Below are positions 35,965 to 47,236 of a stretch of 64,000 nt of DNA, piece after piece. Position 1 is the first letter of the stretch; every line of letters begins with the position of its first letter. The notes beneath the pieces are model-generated. The model worked only from the letters and a program-made list of their open reading frames with translations. It was not told the origin of the DNA and did no database searches. Origin of the DNA: Sepiola atlantica (lineage: Eukaryota; Mollusca; Cephalopoda; Sepiida; Sepiolidae); the NCBI GenBank assembly GCA_963556195.1, contig OY744533.1, positions 49,838,613 to 49,902,612 of the forward strand. Direction: 5' to 3'. The position numbers were made by a program, and so were the translations under genes.

Positions 35965-36450
35965 AATTTTTCAAATAAGTATTCAAAATTATCCAAGCTC
36001 AATTTTTTGCCTTTTTTTTCAAAATAGATATTTAAAATTAGCCAAGCTCAAGTTTTCTACCATTTTTCAAATTAGATATTCAAAATTATCCAAGCTCAAT
36101 TTCTTTGCCTTTTTTTCAAACTAGATATTCAAAATTATCCAAGCTCAATTTCTTTGCCTTTTTTTCAAACTAGATATTCAAAATTATCCAAGCTCAATTT
36201 ATTTGCCTTTTTTTCAAACTAGATATTCAAAATTATTCAAGCTTAATTTCTTTGCCTTTTTTTCAAACTAGATATTCAAAATTAGCCAAGCTCAAGTTTT
36301 CTGCCTTTTTTCAAATTAGATATTCAAAATTATCCAAGCTCAATTTGTTGCCTTTATTTTCAAAATTGATATTCAAAATTAGCCAAGCTCATGTTTTTGC
36401 CCGTTTTTATTTCAAAATTGATATTCAAAATTAGCCAAGCTCTATTTTTT
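35965..36450. repeat. 49-50-bp tandem repeat inside the transposon, about 9-10 copies
   Basis: The unit AGATATTCAAAATTATCCAA + GCTCAATTTCTTTGCC + TTTTTTTCAAACT repeats every 49-50 bp. The words AAAATTAGCCAAGCTC also occur as the sub-terminal part of the right TIR, so the array seems to have grown from the transposon's own end. Confidence 0.9.
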
Positions 36451-36942
36451 CGTCCGGGAGTATAGTTATTGAAGTGATATTTGACTATTTTAGCGCAATT
36501 CAGTTACAGAATAATAAAAATAAATATTTATGAAAATTGTACTTATGCAAGATATTTACGATATTTAAAATAAATTTTAAATATTGAGTTTTCAATTAAA
36601 TAAGACGACATGATTTATCTTTTTTCGGGTTTTTGCAGTAAATATTGTATGTTTCGGCATTAGATCCAAAATTAAATGACTGCAACATATTTGTGTTACT
36701 TATAGACAAAATTTGTTTGTTTAATTAGAAAAAACTTAATTAAAACATTTTAAAACATTTTCAATTATGAATTCAAATAGATTGTATTGACTCTTTCAAA
36801 TGTAATCAATGTATACACAATATAACAATATAAACATTTAGCAAGGAGCAATATAACGTGGTATGCCTGTATTATTCAGGTTTCACATGGATTATAATAA
36901 ATATGAGATACGTAATGCAATTAAGGTTTTAACAATACTCAC

Positions 36943-37050
36943 ATTCGCATCTTTGGCCACTAAAACCCGCACGACAATAACATTTGTATGAACTTAAATA
37001 TCGTTTACATATGCCTCTATTATAACAACGGAGATACCTGCAATCAGTAC
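36943..37050 (-). CDS. EGF-like exon E5 (A-type)
   Basis: 108 bp, phase 1-1, acceptor cttttatttcag and donor GTGAGT. Residues TDCRYLRCYNRGICKRYL then SSYKCYCRAGFSGQRCE. The TDCRY start and CKRY loop define the A subtype shared with E1 and E3. Ile before cysteine 3 removes the O-fucose consensus, and NGG is altered to NRG. Confidence 0.92.
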
Positions 37051-37216
37051 CTGAAATAAAAGAAAGAAACATCGGCATTATTCTAATATTTCAAAGACAT
37101 TCCTTCAATCAATATTTCAACAACTCAAGAAAGTCTAAATACTGAAGCGAACAAAGAAGAAGAACGGGTATTTTTTTAAGATGACGTCTAGATTTATTAA
37201 AGGCCTGGTCGATTAT

Positions 37217-37240
37217 AATGACGTTTGCTGACGTCGCGTA
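37217..37240. other. CRE-like intronic dyad, E5 copy
   Basis: AATGACGTTTGCTGACGTCG followed by CGTA: one arm base is changed relative to the consensus. It lies about 167 nt upstream of E5. Confidence 0.55.
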
Positions 37241-37261
37241 TAATAGACCTACCAATCGCCA

Positions 37262-37500
37262 TTTTTTAAACGTAATTGAATAAAACGAAAAAAACTTAAG
37301 CGTTGTTTTAATATTTAAAATAGATTCTTTAATTAATATTTCAATGAATAAGAAAAGCCTGAATAATGGAAGAAAAAGGGGACAAGAAAGGGTATTCTGA
37401 AGATGCCGTGTAGATTTATTAAAGGTCTAGTCGACTATTCGTGACGTTTGCACACTTCATGTATAATAGATCCACCAATCGCCATTTTTTATCCGATGTT
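37262..37500. repeat. Second upstream-intron copy without its exon (ghost EGF unit)
   Basis: Directly after the first copy, the sequence GTAATTGAATAAAACGAAAA restarts the upstream intron of an EGF exon right at the exon boundary, then runs through a second AAGATGCCGTGTAGATTTAT block and a decayed dyad at 37440-37463. Only the last few exon-edge bases survive. Confidence 0.65.
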
Positions 37501-39425
37501 TATTCACATATTTCTTGGAAACATCAAAACTAAAATTCATGTTTTGTTTCAAATTGTAAAGTAAATTATGAGAATGGACCAAAGTTTACGTATTTTATTT
37601 CTCGAAAGACTATTTGAGAGATGAAGCCGACAATCGAAAATGAACATTATTCAAACAAATTTAGCATATTAAATATTTACATTTATTTAAAACTTATTTT
37701 AAAAATTAATTTCATAACTTATAAATCGCAACAATATATCTACAATAAAATTACAATGCAGTGTCCATCGATAATTTCTTATTTATTTATTAATGGAATA
37801 AAAGTGTAATGTTGGGAGTTGATTGATCACGAAGCCAATAAATTTACATTTTTAAAGATAAATATTCTTTTAAAGTGAGAATTCTTTTTTTTATTTCGCC
37901 AGAAGAAATAAGGTTAAAATGAAAAAACGAATTCTGAATTCCAACCGGGATTAGAAAACCGTTTTTATATTCTTTTTTACCCCATTATTTATGGACGAAG
38001 CTTTAGCGCAAACATCAATTATATGATTGTTTAGTGGTTTCATGTTCATCTATTAAAAAATCTACTCTCTTGACTTTGATTGTTTTATCTACAGACTATA
38101 ATGTATAGTTGTACCCAGATTTGACTGGTTTAGCGTAATTTCATTGAATAAAAACTAAACTGGATATTTATGGAAAGTGTAGTTTTGAGAGGACTTTGAA
38201 GTACGTATAGATTTTTAAATGATAAGTTTTCAATCAGATAAGACGCCATGTTTGATTTATTTCTGCTTTTAGCTGTTAATATTGTATGTTTCGCCTTTGG
38301 ATACAAAGTTTAAAAATCGCAGTACAGTTCCCATTTTCTTACAAAAACATTACAAACCAACAAGGGTGTGTCAGCTCCTTCAAATGGTCATGAATAACAT
38401 AATTTAAAAAAAGTTAGATAAAAAATACTACAATAAGGGGAAATAGGTCGATATATGATTGTATTATTCGAATTCCTAATGGGTGAATATAAATATCACT
38501 TAAATAATTAAATATCAAAATTATATATTTTTTTCTCCATACATGGCGATAATGGACATTCAAAAATGACTTAAAAGTCTCTCATTTTCAGCATAAAAGG
38601 TTTTATAAAGTAATAAACAAAAAACTAAAAATCACGAATGTGAACTGGTCTAGGTCTGCACCAGCTTTATCAACTCTCCCCTTTTTTGATTGAGACGTTT
38701 ACCCTACTCCATGGGAACGTCTCGAATGTGGGCAACGTTTATCTATGGATCTTTGTTGTGTAGCTAAAGACTAATAAATTATTTTGATTAAAGAATTATA
38801 TTTTAATGTGTGTGTAACATTTGATATTTGGCTATTTAAGCGCAGTTGAATTAAAGAATAATTGCAATACATATTTATTTTTATAAATATTTATTGCAAT
38901 TATTCTTTAATTCAACTACATAAAACAAAACAAAAAACGTAAAGAAATAATCTTCATATTTGTTAAACTGATATTGGACTATTTAAAAGCAGTTTAGTTG
39001 AAGGATAATTAAATTAAACATTTATGAAAATCGTAGTTTTGCCAGATCTTTTAAGTACTATGTTTACGAGTTTTTGAAATTAAAAAATATTCCATCAGAT
39101 AAGACTGCATGATTGATCTTTTCTATATTAAGGCAGTAAATATTTAACGTTTCGCATCAAATGATCACAATACATTTACCTTTTCTTTAAGTTCACTTTT
39201 TTCAATGAGAAAAGATAAAATTACAATCATCTAAAAAATATTTTAATGACGTATTCAAATAAGATATATCGGCTTCTTCAAATTTGCGTGTACAAAACAA
39301 AAATAAAACAATATCACAATAAAGCAAGGAGAAATACAAAGGGGTATGATTGTTGTATTCAGCGTTCCAGTGGATTAGATAAAATACGAGTTAAATAATG
39401 TAATTATAGTTTCAATAAAACTCAC
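37501..39425. other. Intron, shared duplicon blocks, no gene
   Basis: Carries ACAATGCAGTGTCCATCG (unoccupied hAT-MITE site), ATGGCGATAATGGACATTC, ATCACGAATGTGAACTGGTC, two copies of the ATTGTAGTTTTG-type satellite-founder block (about 38175 and 39030) and the CAAATTTGCGTGTACAAAAC block just below E4. Confidence 0.55.
38845..38916. repeat. Perfect short palindrome in the intron
   Basis: GTTGAATTAAAGAATAATTG and its complement form arms of about 33 bp around a short AT centre. The left arm is the ordinary shared intron sequence; the right arm is an inverted copy inserted after it. Confidence 0.9.
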
Positions 39426-39533
39426 GTCCACATCTTAGTCCAGTGTAACCTCGCCGACAATAGCATCTGTATGTGCGTCCGTATGGTCTACACGTGCCAC
39501 CATTTAGGCATCTGACAAACCTGCAAACACGAT
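39426..39533 (-). CDS. EGF-like exon E4 (B-type)
   Basis: 108 bp, phase 1-1, acceptor gttttatttag (TAG) and donor GTGAGT. Residues RVCRFVRCLNGGTCRPYG then RTYRCYCRRGYTGLRCG. B-type core as in E2 and E6, with the O-fucose-type site present. It lies only about 0.8 kb downstream of E3 in transcript order, the tightest spacing in the gene, and the compact pair may show the ancestral A-B unit. Confidence 0.93.
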
Positions 39534-39597
39534 CTAAATAAAACGAACGAATTATTTTTAAAAATGAATACTTAGGACGTAAAGTCAAAAAGGATAT

Positions 39598-39598
<1 letters not shown>

Positions 39599-39667
<69 letters not shown>
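39599..39667. repeat. (AT)n microsatellite
   Basis: About 69 bp of AT dinucleotides at the upstream-intron position where E2's copy has the 57-bp array and E6's copy is single. Confidence 0.95.
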
Positions 39668-39669
<2 letters not shown>

Positions 39670-39670
<1 letters not shown>

Positions 39671-40080
39671 AGAACAAAGAGTAAGGCAAAATAAAATACC
39701 TTTTAAAGCAAGTTAAAGATGCGATATTTTTTTTTATTAAAAAAAAAAGAAAAATCGATACCGATTGTTTTTTTTATATTTTTTTATAAACTTTCATTTT
39801 TAATCTATAGTACAGATAAATTTCGCCAAAATAAAATTGGCCTCTTCAGTGTAGTTTGTAGATCCGATCTTATTGGACAGTCGGTTTAGTTGTTGCAACC
39901 GGTTTATGAGGTGTTTTTTTTTTCTCACTTTCGGTACGAGATTACGCTTGCACGTGGTATATGTATATATTTGAAAAGTTCATACCTTTTTTGGAAGCAT
40001 CCATATTAAATTTAAGAACAAGGAGTAAGGCAAAATAAAATACCTTTTAAAGCAAGTTAAAGATGCGATATATTTTTTTA
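39670..40080. repeat. Direct repeat of about 65 bp flanking 280 bp
   Basis: The sequence GAGTAAGGCAAAATAAAATA + CCTTTTAAAGCAAGTTAAAG + ATGCGATAT occurs at about 39679-39728 and again at about 40022-40071. The middle holds a GC-richer stretch (CTTATTGGACAGTCGG). No terminal TG/CA was seen, so an LTR pair is not claimed. Confidence 0.7.
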
Positions 40081-40334
40081 ATTAAAAAAATGGTTTCTTT
40101 TACGAGAAAATACAATCTTTTTAATCTTCTAAATGGAAAAAGAAAAAAATGCAAAAGTTTTTACACATTTTCAATTACGTATTCAGATATTGTATATTCT
40201 AATATGCGTGAACGAAACGATATTACAATAAAACAAGAAGTTATACAACGAGGTATACTTGTATAATTCAACATTCAAATGGATTAGGATAAATATGAGA
40301 TACGTAATGTAATTGAGGTTTCAACAATACTCAC

Positions 40335-40442
40335 GTTCGCATCTTCGGCCAATAAAACCCACACGACAATAACATCTGTATGAGCTGCCATATCGTTTAC
40401 ATATACCGCCATTAAAACAGCGGGAATACCTGCAATCAGTAA
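40335..40442 (-). CDS. EGF-like exon E3 (A-type)
   Basis: 108 bp, phase 1-1, acceptor cgttttgtccag and donor GTGAGT. Residues TDCRYSRCFNGGICKRYG then SSYRCYCRVGFIGRRCE. A-type start and CKRYG loop. Ile at the O-fucose position. Its 5' end was copied once more to 40929-40954 as a relic. Confidence 0.93.
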
Positions 40443-40603
40443 CTGGACAAAACGAACGAGACATAAGCGTTGTTTTAAGATAAAAAAAGGGATCCTTTAA
40501 TCAATATTTCAATGAATAAGAAAAGCCTAAATACTGGAATGAACAGGGAACAAAAAAGAGGATTCTTAAGATGACGTCTAGATTTATTAAAGGCCTGGTC
40601 GAC

Positions 40604-40633
40604 TATACGTGACGTAATGAAACGTCACGTATA
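40604..40633. other. CRE-like intronic dyad, best-preserved copy (E3)
   Basis: A perfect 12-bp inverted repeat, TATACGTGACGT and ACGTCACGTATA, with a 6-nt spacer, about 162 nt upstream of E3. It lies in a roughly 95-bp block (AAGATGACGTCTAGATTTAT through CCAATCGCCATTTTT) that is the most conserved intron part across copies. Regulatory or splicing function is only a hypothesis. Confidence 0.65.
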
Positions 40634-40928
40634 ATATATCTCCCAATCGCCATTTTTTATTTACATCTGATTCGACGCGATTCCACTATTATTCAACAAA
40701 CATTTATATCTTTCTTGTCAACATATCAAAAATGAGAAAAATATGCTTTTTTTTCAAATTGTGAAGGCAATTATACAAATAGAATAAAAGTTCATGTATT
40801 TTCCTTTTCGAAAGATAAATATTCTTTTAGACATAAAACCTATAATCAAAAACGAAACATGTCAAAGCAAATTTAATAAAGTAAAAGTTTATCTTTTAAG
40901 GGTATGTGTTTAATTAAACTTATTTTTG

Positions 40929-40954
40929 ACAGCGGGAATACCTGCAACCAGTAA
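40929..40954 (-). pseudogene. Truncated EGF exon relic
   Basis: The minus strand reads TTACTGGTTGCAGGTATTCC then CGCTGT, matching the first 26 bases of E3 (T-G-C-R-Y-S-R-C), then runs into unrelated intron sequence. The acceptor AG is mutated to AA. The E3-like upstream intron continues on the other side until an (AT)n run at 40989-41023. A partial duplication of E3, not usable as an exon. Confidence 0.85.
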
Positions 40955-40988
40955 TTGAGCAAAACAAACGAGACATTGGCGTTGTTTT

Positions 40989-40989
40989 C

Positions 40990-41023
<34 letters not shown>
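40989..41023. repeat. (AT)n microsatellite
   Basis: Short AT run inside the relic's upstream intron. Confidence 0.93.
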
Positions 41024-41025
<2 letters not shown>

Positions 41026-41079
41026 ATAAATAAGGAAATCCTAAATATTGCAATGAAAAGAGAATAAGAACGGATATTC

Positions 41080-41815
41080 TTAATTTTTGGTTTTACTTTT
41101 GTTTACCTCGAACAAGGCATGTTGATACTGAAACGTCGGTGCTACTGTGATAAGAGCCAGATTAATAGGGAGAAACTTAAGTCGAGAGTTAGTCAGTAAT
41201 ATGTTTGTTCACATTACATTTAGATTTTTGCATAATAGTATGGCCGATGAAAAGGGGAACAGGGAGAGAATTTCAAAAGCAAACAGTCCGAGGTAAGAAA
41301 CTGTTGAAGCAATAGATTTTCCCGCATTAAATAGGCTCTACAATGAAGGGATTAAATTTTGCTGATAGTCGAGTGGGTCGGGGGTATTTAAGTTGAGAAT
41401 TAAAACTACAGTGAATTGATCGAAGCATATTCGATGGAAATACATGTAAAACAAGCTCAGGAATTACACACTGTAGCGATGTGACAGAATGGATCTTGAC
41501 AGACTGTGCGGGTCTATTAGATTAGAGACTCGTTTTTGCACCCATTTCAAGAAGTAGAGAGTAGTGGTTAGTGGTTATTGAAAGATCCCTGATGTGGCAA
41601 CAATACTCCTTGCATGAGCGAATGGTGGCTTTATACAGATATAGGATACTGGCAGGTGTGAAAGGTTTTCCAGCCCGGTTGAGGGAGCCTACCTTATTTG
41701 CAGAAAACTTGCCAGTATCTTATATCTTATTATTATTCCATTTCATGTTACCTGACGAGGGTTAGGCCGAGGGGTTTGAATTTTGAAACCTCAGAAAGGT
41801 GCTATCGAATTTAGT
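41080..41815 (-). mobile_element. Insertion containing an APE-type LINE fragment, minus strand
   Basis: It interrupts the block that normally reads ATTCTTAAGATG...TCTAGATTTA...AAAGGCCTGG. On the minus strand, 41720-41480 translates with breaks to KPFTPASILYLYKATIRSC then KEYCCHI, the tail region of the same LINE family as 11265-11945. The remaining part (41080-41480) is unrecognised. Confidence 0.6.
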
Positions 41816-42700
41816 CTAGTTTCACAAAAGGCCTGTTCGATTATACATGGCATTTGCCGATGTCATATACCAAGATCTATTAACCATCATTTGTTTACGT
41901 CTAAATTGACGCTGTCTTAATGATGGCATATTTATACAAGAAACATTTACATGTTTCTTGTAAATATATATACAAAACTTTTAAAAAGATGTTTTGCTTC
42001 AAATTGTAAAGGCAATTATAAGAATAGTTCATGTATTTTCTGTTCCGACAAATAAACATTGTTCAAGCAAATTTAACAAGTTAACTATTTATCGCTTAAG
42101 GATACTTATTCAATTAAACTTATTTTAGAATTAATTTTGTAACTTATAAATCACAATATATATCCACACTAAAGTAACGATACAGTGCCGCCGATATTTA
42201 AAAAAAATCATTTAAGCTGTATAATAAATGAAATGTCGATTTTCTCGTCCACATGAAAACATAATAGGATAATAACCAAAACCTTCATATGCTAATCTGT
42301 TCCGTCATCAAATTAGTCTAAGCCCCCATGCGTGTTTCCAGAAATTATGCATTCATTTCGTCTTCTTTCTTTGGGTTACCGGACTCTCCCAAACAAAACA
42401 TCCAAAGAGAATGTTGCTGAAATTTTTTACTCGCTACTATTTATCTACTCTCGCCGCTACCCGAAACACCGGGTCCTTTCTTAATAGAAAGGCATTTTGG
42501 TTAAATCATTATAATTATTTCATTTTGCCCTTTCTTAATATTGTCTACATAATGCTTTTCAATCTAAATAACGATCGCCCCCTTTCGCAGATTACCCGAA
42601 AATCATTGGGCCATTCTTAATAGCTGTTGCTTAGATGTTCTTTAAACAATCTAGTTTAGCGGATTACGCTTTCACGAATAGATAAATGCCTACATCTGCT
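41816..42700. other. Intron, end of the duplicon then unique AT-rich sequence
   Basis: A decayed dyad lies at 41847-41870, and the ACGATACAGTGCCGCCG block (empty hAT-MITE site) is at about 42178. From about 42200 no relationship was recognised and no exon was found. Confidence 0.5.
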
Positions 42701-42729
42701 TTCAGACGTAAGTACATTTTGACGTTCGA

Positions 42730-43370
42730 ACTTGCCTCAATCTAGAAGGATTTCTCAGGTGGAAACAAAAACCCATTTCTTCGGGAATAGTCTGTATTAT
42801 ATACGTTATTAAAACAATATTTTCGATATAAAATATTTAACATGAATTTCCAAACACACAAGAGAACATTGATTTGTTTTTATTACGTTTTACTACGAAA
42901 AAATAACAAACTATTATACTATTTACAAAACTAAACAATTTAAAAATTATTGTCTCTATTGTTTGTGGAAAATCCCATTCTTCAACCAAAATAAAAATTG
43001 CCTCAGTCTAGAAGGATTTCTATTAAAACGGAATAAAAAACAATTTTTTCAGGAATATTCTGTATTGGCTACGTTATTAAAACAGTATTTTCATTAGAAA
43101 CTAGTTAAAAAAGGGTATTTTCGAACAAAAAAGAAAACATTGATTGAAAACAAACAAACACATTGCTTTCCGATATCATTCGTGGAAAATTCCGTTATTC
43201 AAACAAATTAAAAATTGCCTCAGTCTAGAAAGATTTCTTCGCAAACGGAATAAAAAATCAATTTTTTCGGGAATATTATGTATTGGCTAGGCTACTAAAA
43301 CAATATTTTCATTACAAACTATTTAAAACGTAAGAAATCCCGTTCTCTAAACAAAATAGAAATACCCCAT
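42730..43370. repeat. Tandem repeat of about 220-270 bp, three copies
   Basis: Each copy starts GCCTCAATCTAGAAGGATTT (about 42734, 43001, 43217), passes through TTTCGGGAATATTCTGTATT and ATTAAAACAATATTTTC and ends with GAAAACATTGATT-like sequence. Copies differ by indels. Confidence 0.8.
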
Positions 43371-43377
43371 ACTGAAC

Positions 43378-43560
43378 CCATTTCACTGTAAGTAATTCAG
43401 GGGATTGAAATAAGATTTAAGAATGTTAGCCCCTACATAAAACTATAAAGGGGGACCAATCACCCAAAATGTAGAGAAATCTATTTTGTTTGATTTTAAA
43501 CAATAAATAATTATTCAACAAATCCTCTTTTCATCATCTAAATTACTTACAGTGAAATGG
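43378..43560. mobile_element. Small TIR element (MITE-like), 183 bp
   Basis: A perfect 20-bp inverted repeat: CCATTTCACTGTAAGTAATT at 43378-43397 and its complement at 43541-43560. The interior is AT-rich without coding. The target duplication is not obvious. Confidence 0.65.
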
Positions 43561-44281
43561 TTTCATTTATAATTATTTTAAATTGATACTCTAATATTTC
43601 CTTTCATAAAATTAAATCATTATTTAATATTTTCCCTGATCATATACATTTACAGTGAACTTTAAAACATTAAATACAAATGACTGCGACCGATTAAAAC
43701 ATTGGATTAAAGTTGGGGTTTCAAGGCATTATATAATAATTTAAAACTTTATTTTAAGACAATAAAGACAAGTCCAATAATCAATTTTTGTATAATTGAA
43801 CAGATTAATTATCCCACAGCGCCTGATGTACAGATTTTCATTTGTTTTAAATTTTATTTTTATACTGTTGATCGATTGTTTATTAAAATAACTTTCTTAA
43901 ATTATTTAGTTTTTTTTTTATTTATATTTAGTTTTTTTAATTTATATTTAAAAATAATACATATGAAAAAGAAAGCATCTTTCGTTTGTTTTGTTTTGTT
44001 CAGCAAAGAAAAAATGAGGAGGCAATGCCTGGTAAGATGACAACCGAACAGATACAACACACCGACCGCATGTAGGAGTAAAAGGATGACAAGGAATTGT
44101 TATTTTTTGTCCTCATCCAGAGTTCCCCATTATTCGGTTGCTGAATTTTACCCATGCTGAAAAGCGGCGACCGTATGCTTAACTCTGACCTCATGGGGAG
44201 CCAAATAAATAAGGATTGTCACTTAAAACTTACTGCTATCAAGAATACCCCCGTAGATTAAATAAAATGTTCGAAATTTCG

Positions 44282-44321
<40 letters not shown>

Positions 44322-46164
44322 TCGCATATGAATTTATAGGTTGTAATTTTAAATTTGCTCGATTTTATTCGAAAATTATATTAAAAAATAACAACAGCAT
44401 GAAATACGAGATATATTCCAATAGTCTCTATGCTACAATTGACACATTCTTCTTTCTCACTTTTTCTCCCCTCTCTCTCATATATCATCAGTATCTTTTT
44501 TTCCCTGCACGTTATATGTAAGCCTAAGCTTATCACCCTCTTTTTTGGTTGTCACGTGATACTATTCGCACGTGACTACACGACCTTGAGGACGCGCGCC
44601 AAATTATTATCTGACTGCTTGATTAATAGCAAAGTGTGACATCTTTTCTGATACTAAACTTCATCTCTTCCGTTTACCGCCTGTGAAGTAGAAAACATGT
44701 CTATATGTTTTATTTCAAGGTTTTTGAAAGTTTTTTTTTACTTGACGCAATACAAGTTCCGTGGAACAGCAACAGCAAGAAGATTCATTTTTCAGTGATG
44801 TATCAAAAATGTCTTCTGCGTCCCGCACAGAATTTATCGCCAATAGCAAAAAGAAATTGTCAAATGAACCGGAATTGGGATCATTTTACGTTACATTTTC
44901 ATGCGAAAGATTAGTGAAGTCCGGCGATAAATATTTAATAACCCCCATTTCTGCCCTCGTGGGGAGGCAAGTAAATAGTGACACAAAAACATGTTTTAAA
45001 AGAAAACATGTTAATATTTTATTTGTTTTATTTATGAACCCTCTGCCTTAAAATAAATATTAACATGTTAAAAGAAAAAACAATCCAAAATATACTGCAT
45101 TTATTAAAATAAAAAAAGGTTTATTTACTTTTGTAAATAGCAACCACGTGTATTGCGAGGTCAACCGGAAGACGCCGGTGCTTCCAAAAGATGTCCCGCT
45201 TGTTGTGTTACTGAACTGGGGTCCTTATTGTTGTCTTGCTCCGAATAATTAAACTAAATCTTTGTCAAAATTGTAAGTTTGCTAGATCATTGAATTTCTT
45301 TAAATAGAAATTGATCCAGACAAGATACGAAGCCACTCGATGTAAGGAGTTAAAAATACCACTTCAAGATAAAAAACACTAGTCAACGATAAGTGTTATA
45401 TGGATAGATTCCGACCCAGAAAACAGCAATTCTTCCCCCTTTTGTCAGAAACATTGTTCATAGAATGTGAGAACTAAAGGACAAAATAAGGGACGCGAAA
45501 GTTACTAGGTTGGCAAAAATAAACCAAAGGTCCACTTCATACTCCTACGATATTTACGGGTTTATACAATTTTAAGTTTTAAATAACGCAAGGATTGATC
45601 TTACTTATATTTTTAGCAGTAATATTGTGTAGCTATCTTTTTAATTAAATAAAAACGTATTTTTAATGTTTGTTGAACTGATATTTGTCTATTTTCGTAC
45701 AGTTAAAATTGAATAATAATTAAACTAAATCTTTGTGAAAATTGCAGTTTTGTAATATATTTGAAGTGCGATATTTACAAATTAAAAAAATATTAACTTT
45801 TTGATGAAAGAAGTCGTCATGATTGAACTTTCCTAATTTTTAAAAAGTAAATATTGTATGTGTCGCCGTTTGATTCCAAATTAAATGATCGCAGAGCATG
45901 TTCGGTTCTGTCATACAAGACGTTTCTTTTTCTTCTTTAGTTTAAGAAAATATGAAATTACAAGTATTTTGTAAACATTTTAAAATTCCGTATTAAAATC
46001 GGGTGTATCGCCTTCATCAAATGTGCATGAATAAAACAAAAATCAAACAATACCACAACAAAACAAGCAGCAACACAACGAGATATGCCTGTTTTAGTCA
46101 GCTTTCCAAAAGATTTGATTAAATATGATTTAAATAATGTAGTTGAAGTTTCAACAAAACTCAC
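43561..46164. other. Long AT-rich intron, no gene recognised
   Basis: Holds an (AT)n run at about 44283-44318, a CT-rich tract near 44445-44480, a hairpin with AACATGTTAATATTTTATT arms at about 45005-45069, and from about 45570 the usual shared blocks (TGCAGTTTTGTAATATATTTG, GAAAGAAGTCGTCATGATTG, CAAATGTGCATGAATAAAAC) leading to E2. Short open frames at 44000-44194 and 44761-45051 have no recognisable domain and no paralogous support. Confidence 0.5.
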
Positions 46165-46272
46165 GTTGACATGTTATTCCAGTGTAACCCCTCCGACAAT
46201 GACATCTGTATGTGCGTCCATATGGTCTACACGTGCCGCCATTATGACACCTGACAAACTTGCAAATATAAT
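46165..46272 (-). CDS. EGF-like exon E2 (B-type)
   Basis: 108 bp, phase 1-1, acceptor gttttattcag and donor GTGAGT. Residues YICKFVRCHNGGTCRPYG then RTYRCHCRRGYTGITCQ. B-type core CRPYGRTYRC. The fourth-to-fifth cysteine spacer is His rather than Tyr, and the last loop reads GIT instead of GxR. O-fucose-type Thr present. Confidence 0.92.
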
Positions 46273-46304
46273 CTGAATAAAACGAACAAATCATTTTGTT
46301 TTTT

Positions 46305-47048
46305 TAAAAAAGCATAGAATGTAAAGTCGAAAAAAATATATAATATACGTTGTCTATTTTTAAAAAAAGCATAGAATGTAAAGTCGAAAAATATATATAA
46401 TATACGTTGTCTATTTTTTAAAAAAGCATAGAATGTAAAGTCGAAAAATATATATAATATACGTTGTCTATTTTTTTAAAAGCATAGAATGTAAAGTCGA
46501 AAAAATATATATAATATACGTTGTCTATTAAAAAAAAAAGCATAGAATGTAAAGTCGAAAAAAATATATAATATACGTTGTCTATTTTTAAAAAAAGCAT
46601 AGAATGTAAAGTCGAAAAAATATATATAATATACGTTGTCTATTTAAAAAAAAAGCATAGAATGTAAAGTCGAAAAAATATATATAATATACGTTGTCTA
46701 TTTTTTAAAAGCATAGAATGTAAAGTCGAAAAATATATATAATATACGTTGTCTATTTTTTTAAAAGCATAGAATGTAAAGTCGAAAAAATATATATAAT
46801 ATACGTTGTCTATGTTTTAAAAAAGCATAGAATGTAAAGTCGAAAAAATATATATAATATACGTTGTCTATTTTTTTTAAAAAGCATAGAATGTAAAGTC
46901 GAAAAAATATATATAATATACGTTGCCTATTTTTTAAAAAGGCATAGAATGTAAAGTCGAAAAAATATAATATACGTTGTCTATTTTTTAAAAAAGCATA
47001 GAATGTAAAGTCGAAAAAATAAATATAATATATGTTGTCTATTTTTTA
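46305..47048. repeat. 57-bp minisatellite, 13 copies
   Basis: The unit AGCATAGAATGTAAAGTCGA + AAAAATATATATAATATACG + TTGTCTATTTTTTAAAA repeats 13 times; length varies by the A/T homopolymers. The array starts about 35 bp upstream (coding sense) of E2. A single diverged copy sits at the same place next to E6 (about 33517) and a remnant next to E4 (about 39565). Confidence 0.95.
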
Positions 47049-47236
47049 GCGTAAGCAAAATGTCTAATAACGTATATATCGACAAAAGAAAATATGCGTC
47101 AAGAATTTCTTAAATTCTATCCAGGATGTTATTTAGTTTGTAAAACGAACGTGTGCGTTGTTACTGATGTCTGAACACTTTTAAAAATTTCTATTGATTT
47201 TGTATGAAATCCTGGCTTCATGTAAATTAAACCAGT

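Larger units (their letters stand above)
34825..36464 (+). mobile_element. Tc1/mariner-type transposon, complete ends, dead
   Basis: Starts TATACACCCCCGGGCGAAAA and ends with a sequence whose complement is TATACTCCCGGACGAAAAAA, giving TIRs of about 22 bp with TA at both ends. It carries a broken transposase gene (34958-35927). Between gene and right TIR, about 500 bp of tandem repeats have expanded, making it 1640 bp, longer than a usual 1.3-1.4-kb relative. It sits between E5 and E6. Confidence 0.88.

Noticed and set aside
36000..36434. Phe-rich short proteins between E5 and E6
   Set aside because: They are translations of the tandem repeat inside the Tc1/mariner element.
39670..40080. Pair of LTRs flanking a short element
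   Set aside because: The direct repeats lack TG/CA ends and a target duplication, so only a direct repeat is claimed.
44000..44194. 64-codon minus-strand frame as a small gene
   Set aside because: No domain, no signal for a start or splice site, and it could be a transposon fragment. Support is insufficient.
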